Assembly (NCBI GenBank): GCA_903928285.1
Contig: CAIYQH010000309.1
Coordinates: forward strand, 1 to 7,078
DNA from: an uncultured Bacteroidales bacterium
GTDB taxonomy: Bacteria; Bacteroidota; Bacteroidia; Bacteroidales; FEN-979
Reading direction: 5' to 3'
Length of the DNA stretch: 7,078 nt
Each line of letters begins with the position of its first letter. The first letter of the stretch is position 1. The position numbers were made by a program, and so were the translations under genes. The notes under the pieces were generated by a model. It saw only the letters and a program-made list of their open reading frames with translations. It was not told the DNA's origin and searched no databases. Below are positions 1 to 5,327 of this stretch, in pieces.

Positions 1-87
1 AATTCTTTTGGAATAAGCATCATATTTCTGATTTCGTGTGACAGAAATATGCAAAAGGGAAAGGAGTTTTTTCAGGAGTTTTTTCAT
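1..87 (-). CDS. Partial CDS, N-terminus of a probable FkbM-family methyltransferase
   Basis: An ATG at 87-85 on the minus strand opens 29 codons that run off the left edge without a stop. The peptide begins MKKLLKKLLSLLHISV and continues with TRNQKYDAYSKRI. A short basic/leucine leader followed by an N-x-K/R-Y-D motif resembles, from memory, the start of Bacteroidota FkbM-type SAM-dependent methyltransferases, which often modify sugars in polysaccharide loci. The SAM-binding motif would lie beyond the window, so the family call rests only on this short stretch and on the polysaccharide context. A minus-strand -7 box at 122-129 sits at a sensible distance upstream. The codons for KKLLKKLL are a perfect 12-base tandem repeat. 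It could instead be another small leader or a hypothetical protein. That it is coding is more certain than the family. Confidence 0.5.
   Translation of the reverse strand, partial: MKKLLKKLLSLLHISVTRNQKYDAYSKRI
21..51. repeat. Inverted repeat, 10-bp perfect arms, 11-base loop
   Basis: CATATTTCTG at 21-30 is the exact reverse complement of CAGAAATATG at 42-51. The arms are A/T-rich. The repeat lies inside the 5' part of the leftward partial gene, about 12 to 22 codons into it, so a transcript of that gene could fold here. No T-run follows directly on either strand, so it does not look like an intrinsic terminator. Confidence 0.5.
62..85. repeat. Perfect 12-bp tandem duplication
   Basis: AGGAGTTTTTTC occurs twice head to tail, at 62-73 and 74-85. 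On the minus strand it encodes KKLL twice, directly after the start codon of the leftward partial gene. The unit is a multiple of three, so gain or loss of a copy would keep the frame. Confidence 0.75.
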
Positions 88-121
88 CAGCAGGTGTAAG
101 TCCTCATTTTCAAAACAGCCG

Positions 122-129
122 CAAAATTA
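122..129 (-). promoter_or_regulatory. Candidate Bacteroidota promoter -7 box for the leftward partial gene
   Basis: CAAAATTA on the plus strand reads TAATTTTG on the minus strand, a full match to TAnnTTTG, and is followed by C. It lies about 35 bases before the ATG at 87, so a transcript would have a short leader of roughly 28 bases. No clear TTTG-like -33 box was found at the usual 19-base spacing. It forms a mirrored pair with the efp box: GCAAAATTA at 121-129 is inverted as TAATTTTGC at 155-163. Confidence 0.4.
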
Positions 130-154
130 ACACATTTAATTCAAGATTTTTAAC

Positions 155-162
155 TAATTTTG
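155..162 (+). promoter_or_regulatory. Candidate Bacteroidota promoter -7 box for efp-lpxD
   Basis: TAATTTTG followed by C matches the TAnnTTTG consensus. It ends 32 bases before the efp ATG, so transcription would start near 169-170 with a leader of about 25 bases. The -33 region (around 132-138) is A/T-rich, with TTTA rather than a clear TTTG, so the assignment rests mainly on the -7 box and its placement. Confidence 0.45.
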
Positions 163-194
163 CAACCCTTTAATTCAATCATCAAAAATTTTAT

Positions 195-761
195 ATGGCT
201 ACAACAGCAGATATCCGAAATGGTCTGGTAATAGAATTTAATAACGATTTGTACAGTATCGTGGAATTTCAGCATGTAAAGCCCGGAAAAGGTCCGGCTT
301 TTATCCGGACCAAGTTAAAGAGCCTGAAACACGGCCGTGTCATTGCAAATACCTTTGACTCGGGCGCGAAACTTGAAATTGCACGGGTGGAGCGCAGAAA
401 ATACCAGTTCCTTTTCAAGGAAAATGCCGATTATCATTTCATGCATACGGAAACCTTCGAGCAGATCTATGTTCCCGAAACCCTTATCAATGCGCCACAA
501 TTCATGAAAGAGGGCCAGGAGGTGGAAATTCTGTTTCATGCCGATACCGAAACTGCCCTCACCTGTGAATTACCTCCCTTTGTGATCCTGAAGATTACCT
601 ATACCGAGCCCGGAATGCGCGGAAATACTGCAACGAACACGCTGAAGGATGCTACTGTTGAAACTGGCGCGATTGTTAAAGTTCCTCTCTTTATCGACGA
701 AGGCGAAACCATCAAAGTCGATACCCGGACGGGAGATTATTCAGAAAGAGTGAAAGTTTAA
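195..761 (+). CDS. efp: Elongation factor P
   Basis: EF-P binds stalled ribosomes between the P and E sites and stimulates peptide-bond formation at consecutive prolines. The 188 residues equal the usual family length and fit the three-domain layout: KOW-like domain I about 1-64, OB domain II about 65-128, OB domain III about 129-188. The domain I loop reads HVKPGKGPAF, placing the lysine that is post-translationally modified in many bacteria at Lys32. The domain III signature K-x-A-x4-G-x2-[LIV]-x-V-P-x2-[LIV]-x2-G is present at 151-170, and the protein ends in the typical D-T-R-T-G-x-Y-x-x-R-V. No EpmA- or EpmB-type modification gene is in the window, so the modification cannot be inferred. 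Upstream of the ATG the sequence is A/T-rich without a Shine-Dalgarno, as is common in Bacteroidota. lpxD follows after 31 bases, probably on the same transcript. Confidence 0.97.
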   Translation: MATTADIRNGLVIEFNNDLYSIVEFQHVKPGKGPAFIRTKLKSLKHGRVIANTFDSGAKLEIARVERRKYQFLFKENADYHFMHTETFEQIYVPETLINAPQFMKEGQEVEILFHADTETALTCELPPFVILKITYTEPGMRGNTATNTLKDATVETGAIVKVPLFIDEGETIKVDTRTGDYSERVKV

Positions 762-792
762 GGATTTCGTACATCAATTAAAATCAATTCAG

Positions 793-1722
793 ATGAAATT
801 TCCCCTTGCCATCAGGCTTTCTGAAATTGCGGCCTTTATCCGGGCTGAAATGGTGGGTGATCCCGGTTTTTCAGTGACTGGGATGAACGAGATTCATGTG
901 GTGGAACCCGGCGACCTCACCTTTGTTGATCATCCGAAATATTATGAAAAGGCGCTGAATTCAAATGCCACAACGATTATCATCAATAAAGATGTCCCTT
1001 GTCCCGAGGGAAAAGCGCTGCTTATCTGTGAAAAACCATTCGATGCCTATGTGTCGCTGGTAAACCGGTTCAGGCCTTTCGAAAAAGCGGTAGCAGCGGT
1101 CAGCCCCTCTGCAACGATCGGAGAAGGGACTGTTATCCAGCCCGGCGCATTTGTCGGGAATCATGTTACCATCGGCAAAAACTGCCTGATCCACGCCAAT
1201 GCATCGATTTATGACCATTGTGTGATCGGCGATCATGTGATTATCCATTCAGGCGCCGTGATCGGCGCCGATGCCTATTATTTCCAGAAACGTCCGGAAG
1301 GTTATAAAAAGCTTGAATCCTGTGGCAGGGTGGTCGTTGAAGATCATGTTGAGATCGGTGCCCTTACCAGTATCGACAAAGGAGTGTCGGGCGATACCCA
1401 TATCTCACGCGGAACCAAATTTGACAACCATGTCCAGGTCGGACATGACACCTATATCGGCAGAAATTGCCTGATCGGGGCATTTTGTGCTATTGCAGGT
1501 GTGACACGGATTGAAGATGATGTAATCCTGTGGGCCAATGTTCTGGTTAACAAAGATCTTGTAATTGGAAAAGGGGCCGTGGTTTTAGCAGGTTCCGGTA
1601 CTGAAAAAACCCTTGAGGGAGGTAAAACCTACTGGGGCATCCCGGCCATCGAAGCGCGCAAAAAATGGCGGGAAGTTGCCGCACTGAAGATGTTGCCCGA
1701 TATTCTCAGCAAACTGAAATAA
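793..1722 (+). CDS. lpxD: LpxD-family UDP-3-O-acylglucosamine N-acyltransferase (efp-linked type)
   Basis: LpxD adds a hydroxyacyl chain from acyl-ACP to the 2-amino group of UDP-3-O-acyl-glucosamine in lipid A synthesis, as a cytoplasmic trimer. The 309 residues show the expected order. An N-terminal uridine-binding domain (about 1-100) contains GDLTFVDHPKYYEKAL. A left-handed beta-helix of hexapeptide repeats runs from about 103 to 268, with VIGAD, VEIGA and FDNHVQVGHDTYIG. A C-terminal helical tail starts after WGIPA at about 281. His218 in the QVGHD motif corresponds to the catalytic His239 of E. coli LpxD. By hand alignment, the position of the second E. coli histidine (His276 in NGH) is Asp255 here (VNKDLVIG). 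The protein is shorter than the 341-residue E. coli enzyme. An extra LpxD-like gene directly after efp is common in Bacteroidota, usually in addition to a canonical lpxD, so this may be a second paralog with a different acyl or sugar specificity. The family is certain; the exact substrate is not. Confidence 0.85.
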   Translation: MKFPLAIRLSEIAAFIRAEMVGDPGFSVTGMNEIHVVEPGDLTFVDHPKYYEKALNSNATTIIINKDVPCPEGKALLICEKPFDAYVSLVNRFRPFEKAVAAVSPSATIGEGTVIQPGAFVGNHVTIGKNCLIHANASIYDHCVIGDHVIIHSGAVIGADAYYFQKRPEGYKKLESCGRVVVEDHVEIGALTSIDKGVSGDTHISRGTKFDNHVQVGHDTYIGRNCLIGAFCAIAGVTRIEDDVILWANVLVNKDLVIGKGAVVLAGSGTEKTLEGGKTYWGIPAIEARKKWREVAALKMLPDILSKLK

Positions 1723-1743
1723 CCCTCCGAAACTGCAGTTGAC

Positions 1744-3231
1744 TTATTCCTTCACCCCTGTTTCTGCCTGTGTGATCTCCACGGACTGTTTCTCATAAAT
1801 ATCAAGGGCAACGATGGCTGCCATAAATCCCCATACCGGCACGGATGCTTTATCGGTATCCAGGAAGTTGTTCATGGTTCCGTGCAGGAAATAGGTGATG
1901 AGCGCAAGCATCAGGGAAAGGCTCAGCATCCGCACTTCAGGGTCGTCAGAGCGCCTGTATACCCGCATCGCCGTTCTGATAAACAATACCACGATCGCCA
2001 TTACCAGTAACATCCCGGGCAATCCCTGTTCCGAAAGGGGCCCGATATATTCGCTATGCGCATTCCCTTTGTCCCCTGCATTGGTACTGATCAGGGTCTT
2101 TTCCTCCGATCGCTGGAAAGGAGCATACTCAAACTGGTAGGTACCGGGTCCGTATCCGAACACTGGCCTGTCCTCAAACATCCGCAAAGCAGACTGCCAG
2201 CGGTTTATCCGCTCAAGGTTGGAATTGTCGGTTGAAATATTGGATATGGAACGCAGATGTTCAACAAAGTTGGCCGAAGGGCCCTGCCTGTTCTTTTCAA
2301 GCCTGTCGAGGATCTCGAAGGAAAAGATATAAAAGACAAATCCAAAGATGACAGAAACAAAAAAGATCCATTTTAATTTAATGCGGAAAATCACGATAAA
2401 CAGCACTCCCAGGGCAAAAGCAAGGCTAAGCCAGGCTGCACGGCAATAAGAAAGTACCAACGCTCCCAGGAGAATAGACAGCACAATGAAGGCAAAAACC
2501 CTGGTTCTCTTTGAATAAACTTTGCCGAATACAAAGCCGAAGAACATCGGAATCATCAGTGCCAAGATCGCACCATATGCAGTATGGTCGTTGTAAAAAG
2601 GTTCCATGACCCAATGCCCTGCCTGTTCATCAAAACCAAATTGTGAATGGTTATAGGTTGTATAAGCAATCACCCCTATCAATGGTACCGCATAAAACCA
2701 TACGAAACGGTTTATATTGGACCGTTTCCTGAAGAGCTGGATCCCAAGGAAATAAAAGGGAACAACGAACCACAACCGGGCCAGCAGGTGCTTGAAGGAG
2801 ACCAGCGGCAAATCACTCGTCATGCTGGTTATCAACATCCATACAAGCTGAAGGATAACGGCGATCGTAAGGGGATGGTAAAGCATCCTGGAATCAATTT
2901 TATTACCATAAAACAACTTCATGATAAACAGGAGCAAAACCCCCAGCATCAATGGTTCTGAAGGAAGTGATATCCCCACATTGAACTCAAACTGGGTAAT
3001 GTTGATGGCCACAGGGGTTACCATGACGATCAGCAACAATATTTTGTCAAGCGAATAAAAATAGAGGTATAGAATTACCAGGAACGGGGGAAGGAATAGC
3101 AGGTAGTATATATCGCGATATATCAGGTAGCAATTCATCCCAATAAAAATGGCGCTCAGCACGTAGAGGATCGTAATCCCGCGCTTGTTGCCGAAAAGGT
3201 AACTCTGTATTTCTGCCAGCTTACTGTTCAT
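1744..3231 (-). CDS. Wzy/WaaL-family O-antigen polymerase or ligase
   Basis: A polytopic inner-membrane protein of 495 residues that would polymerise lipid-linked glycan repeat units or transfer the glycan to an acceptor at the periplasmic face. Many hydrophobic segments fill about 16-305 and 407-475. The large periplasmic loop at about 305-405 carries the family's hallmarks. Motifs are NDHTAYGA from 214, SYCRAAW with Arg264, ERINRWQSALRMF from 340, GYGPG near 359, and NAHSEYIGPLSEQG from 390 with His392. An arginine next to a membrane segment and a histidine in the loop are functionally important in WaaL enzymes. I chose the ATG at 3231 over an in-frame TTG at 3270, which would add 13 residues and overlap the upstream gene by 50 bases. 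From 3231 the overlap is 11 bases (GATGAACAGTAA), a pattern typical of translational coupling. Wzx and Wzz neighbours favour a polymerase, but sequence alone does not separate Wzy from WaaL. Confidence 0.85.
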   Translation of the reverse strand: MNSKLAEIQSYLFGNKRGITILYVLSAIFIGMNCYLIYRDIYYLLFLPPFLVILYLYFYSLDKILLLIVMVTPVAINITQFEFNVGISLPSEPLMLGVLLLFIMKLFYGNKIDSRMLYHPLTIAVILQLVWMLITSMTSDLPLVSFKHLLARLWFVVPFYFLGIQLFRKRSNINRFVWFYAVPLIGVIAYTTYNHSQFGFDEQAGHWVMEPFYNDHTAYGAILALMIPMFFGFVFGKVYSKRTRVFAFIVLSILLGALVLSYCRAAWLSLAFALGVLFIVIFRIKLKWIFFVSVIFGFVFYIFSFEILDRLEKNRQGPSANFVEHLRSISNISTDNSNLERINRWQSALRMFEDRPVFGYGPGTYQFEYAPFQRSEEKTLISTNAGDKGNAHSEYIGPLSEQGLPGMLLVMAIVVLFIRTAMRVYRRSDDPEVRMLSLSLMLALITYFLHGTMNNFLDTDKASVPVWGFMAAIVALDIYEKQSVEITQAETGVKE

Positions 3232-4186
3232 CCGAGATAATTGCCAGGCTGCGGAATTTGCTTCGTTCAATCAAACCAATAACCAAAATCGCCATGAAGA
3301 AGGCTGCAAGGGTACTGAATACGACAATCAGCCAGCGAATGGGATAACCTTTCTTATCCGGCACGAAGGGCTTGCTAAGCAGGTTAACGTAAGTGTAATT
3401 CCTGTTGTAATTAAGCAGCGCCCTGTCGGCATCCATCTTCATGGTACTGTAGGAATAGGATTCGGCTCGCATCATCTCCGACAACATCAGCATCTCTCCA
3501 CCTTTTTCTTCAAGATTTTTCTTCATCAGTTTTGCATCGGCGCTATGCACTGCAGTTCCCCCTGTTCCAAGAAAGGCTCTTAAAACCTCACGCGTCTGTG
3601 ACTGATATTCAAGGATTCCATACTTCACACCCAGTTCCGTTGCGCGGTTTGTCAGGGAATCCATATAATTTTTACGCACGCCCATGATATAGTCGTAGTT
3701 GAGCACGACTTCGCCGAATTTCTGTTTATGCATGGCTCTGATCTTCTTGTTGTAGGCATCGATCATGGCATTGATAAGGTCCCGGGCCATTAACGGATCC
3801 TGGTCCCAGATTTCAATTTCCACAGCGCCATAAGGAGTCTTGTTAACCCTGACCCGCTGGCTGTATTCCCAAACAAGGGAACTTTCAAAATGGACATAGC
3901 TTGAATCGAGACCATAATGTTTTCCCAGATTGAAGTTTTTCACCAACGTATCCCGGATGTCCCGTGACTGAAAAATCTGCACGCTCTGCTCCGTTTCACT
4001 CTCATCAGAATAGGGAGAGATATTGGAGGGATATAACATGCAGTTCGACTTATACAGGGGCGTAATAAATACCGGACTGGAGAACAAAATGGAAAGCAGG
4101 ATGGCGGCAACGACCACAATAATAAGTTGCTTCTTCCATTTGATAACTGTTTCGATAATATTTTTACTGCTGAAAAAACTGTCCAT
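3221..4186 (-). CDS. Wzz-like polysaccharide chain-length determinant (second, shorter paralog)
   Basis: Wzz proteins are inner-membrane oligomers with a large periplasmic domain that set the length of Wzy-made glycans. The 321 residues follow that plan: a short cytoplasmic start, TM1 at about 19-41, a periplasmic domain with helical segments at about 130-260, TM2 at about 283-305 and a short basic tail. A proline-containing stretch (SKPFVPDKKGYPIRW, 271-285) precedes TM2, as in the family. No C-terminal tyrosine-kinase domain is present, so it is not a Wzc-type fusion. It is a diverged paralog of the gene just upstream: 14 of 30 residues match in the segment around TEQSVQIF...KHYGLD (65-94), and 17 of 23 in TM2 (281-303). 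The ATG lies 13 codons after no obvious ribosome site. It starts 15 bases after the first Wzz gene and overlaps the Wzy/WaaL gene by 11 bases, so all three are probably cotranscribed. Confidence 0.8.
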   Translation of the reverse strand: MDSFFSSKNIIETVIKWKKQLIIVVVAAILLSILFSSPVFITPLYKSNCMLYPSNISPYSDESETEQSVQIFQSRDIRDTLVKNFNLGKHYGLDSSYVHFESSLVWEYSQRVRVNKTPYGAVEIEIWDQDPLMARDLINAMIDAYNKKIRAMHKQKFGEVVLNYDYIMGVRKNYMDSLTNRATELGVKYGILEYQSQTREVLRAFLGTGGTAVHSADAKLMKKNLEEKGGEMLMLSEMMRAESYSYSTMKMDADRALLNYNRNYTYVNLLSKPFVPDKKGYPIRWLIVVFSTLAAFFMAILVIGLIERSKFRSLAIISDEQ

Positions 4187-4201
4187 ATGTTGGAATTTTG
4201 A

Positions 4202-5248
4202 TTATGATTGACCGAGCTGAAATTGTTTATGTGTATTGTAGTTCGATATTTTTTCCATCACCATGATAACAATAATGGCCATGAAGAGCGCTGCAACTGT
4301 TGAAACCATTATAATAAGCCACCTGATGGGATAGGAGCTTTTCTCAGCTTTATAGGCATCGCTTACCACAAATTTCTGTGGCAGGGTTTCCTCGGCATCG
4401 ACTTTGGCTTGTTTATATTTGGTTTCCAGAATGGTAAGCTGTTCTGTTTTATATTCAAGGGAATTCTTCAGGGCAAGATAAACACCTCCGTATTTGCCCA
4501 GGACGTCGAGTTTTTTCTGTATGGCAGCCAGGGCATTCTTATTCCCGTTCATCAGGGCAATGGCATATTGATGATTATAGACCTGGGATTGATATTCCAC
4601 TTCATTCAAACCCAGCCCTCCAAGGGTGATCAGCGAGTCAACAATTTTCTCCTTTTCAGCCTTGAGGTTCAGGTATTCGGCTTTCACGATTTGAAAACCC
4701 TTGACCGACCGCTGGCGCATCATCTCATTCTTGACAGAGTCAACCATTGATCCGATAGAATTGGCAATGTCAGTAGCATACTGGGCATCGACATCATAAA
4801 CGGCGATCTGAACTGCCATGAATTCGGTTCGCCTGAAGGTGATATTGTTCTCATATTCTTTGATCAGTCTGGAATTTTTGAAATCTGATGTGCTGTCTAT
4901 CCTGTAATGTTTCATCAGGTCAAATTTACGTACCACACGGTCCCGGACCTTATTGGAATTCAAAATCTGCAGTAACTGTTCGCTCTGGTCATCCTCCCCG
5001 AAGGCAGAGATATCCTGGCTCGCTCCGGCTGGTTCGCTGAGCAGTGACTTCGAAATGGAACTGCTGCCGGCTGGGAACAGGATAACAACAGATCTGAATT
5101 TCGGTGTGATAAACAAAGGGGAAGAAAAAAACCATGCCCCAACCAACGCAAACACCATGACAAAAAACAAGGGTTTACGCCATTTATAAAGAAATATTAC
5201 GAGGTTTGAGGAATCGAAATCTTCTCCTTTTTTCATGTCATTGGTCAT
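4202..5248 (-). CDS. Wzz-like polysaccharide chain-length determinant (first paralog)
   Basis: The 348 residues have the Wzz architecture: cytoplasmic N-terminus, TM1 at about 26-47 ending in SSPLFITP, a periplasmic domain rich in charged helices (about 155-290, probable coiled coil), and TM2 at about 307-331 preceded by EKSSYPIRW. There is no kinase domain. It would span the inner membrane and set glycan length with the Wzy-type enzyme two genes downstream. Compared with the second paralog it has an extra Ser-rich stretch after the first beta strand (about 61-86). It is the first gene after a good promoter match at 5272-5302 and likely heads the three-gene unit. The start chosen is the first ATG, at 5248; a second in-frame ATG four codons later (5236) is also possible. 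No Wza-like outer-membrane exporter lies in the window. Confidence 0.82.
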   Translation of the reverse strand: MTNDMKKGEDFDSSNLVIFLYKWRKPLFFVMVFALVGAWFFSSPLFITPKFRSVVILFPAGSSSISKSLLSEPAGASQDISAFGEDDQSEQLLQILNSNKVRDRVVRKFDLMKHYRIDSTSDFKNSRLIKEYENNITFRRTEFMAVQIAVYDVDAQYATDIANSIGSMVDSVKNEMMRQRSVKGFQIVKAEYLNLKAEKEKIVDSLITLGGLGLNEVEYQSQVYNHQYAIALMNGNKNALAAIQKKLDVLGKYGGVYLALKNSLEYKTEQLTILETKYKQAKVDAEETLPQKFVVSDAYKAEKSSYPIRWLIIMVSTVAALFMAIIVIMVMEKISNYNTHKQFQLGQS

Positions 5249-5271
5249 AGAAGAAATATCAAAATTGCTGA

Positions 5272-5302
5272 CAAAGGTAGCTATTAATACGGAATCGACA
5301 AG
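5272..5302 (-). promoter_or_regulatory. Candidate promoter for the wzz-wzz-wzy/waaL operon
   Basis: On the minus strand this reads CTTG, then 19 bases, then TACCTTTG followed by T. This is a full match to the Bacteroidota -7 box TAnnTTTG, with a one-mismatch -33 box (CTTG for TTTG) at the preferred spacing. The boxes are at 5299-5302 (-33) and 5272-5279 (-7). The start point would be near 5265, giving a leader of about 17 bases before the ATG at 5248. It is the best promoter match in the window and lies between the flippase stop and the first Wzz gene. Confidence 0.6.
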
Positions 5303-5327
5303 GGTAAATTACCGGGAACAGTCGATT
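5293..5327. repeat. Nested inverted repeat over the flippase stop codon and -33 box
   Basis: AATCGAC at 5293-5299 is the exact reverse complement of GTCGATT at 5321-5327. Inside the loop is a second small palindrome, GGTAA-A-TTACC at 5303-5313. The outer right arm touches the flippase stop codon (TAA at 5329-5327, minus strand), and the left arm and loop cover the -33 box at 5299-5302. No T-run follows on the minus strand, so a classic terminator is not supported. An operator, a weak hairpin terminator or chance are the options. Confidence 0.4.

Noticed and set aside
21..72. The 10-bp hairpin plus the T-run at 67-72 as a rightward intrinsic terminator
   Set aside because: The T-run begins 16 bases after the stem, the stem is A/T-rich, and the region reads as the 5' end of a leftward gene.
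961..1248. Leftward 95-codon open frame antisense to lpxD
   Set aside because: It lies fully inside a well-supported lpxD frame, has no recognisable motif, and has a composition like a reverse-strand shadow.
1723..1743. Palindrome AACTGCAGTT (1731-1740) between the converging lpxD and Wzy/WaaL genes as a bidirectional terminator
   Set aside because: The palindrome has no loop, is only 10 bases long and is not followed by a T-run on either strand. The gap may contain a terminator of another type, but none is visible.
2647..2961. Rightward 104-codon open frame inside the Wzy/WaaL gene
   Set aside because: It is antisense to a strongly supported membrane-protein frame. Its residues look like the complement of hydrophobic codons, with no motif of its own.
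195..3231. Polyproline targets in neighbouring genes as a reason for efp being in this locus
   Set aside because: I saw only isolated Pro-Pro pairs, such as LPPF in both EF-P and the Wzy/WaaL protein, and no run of three or more. The efp-lpxD pairing is a known Bacteroidota arrangement and needs no such link.
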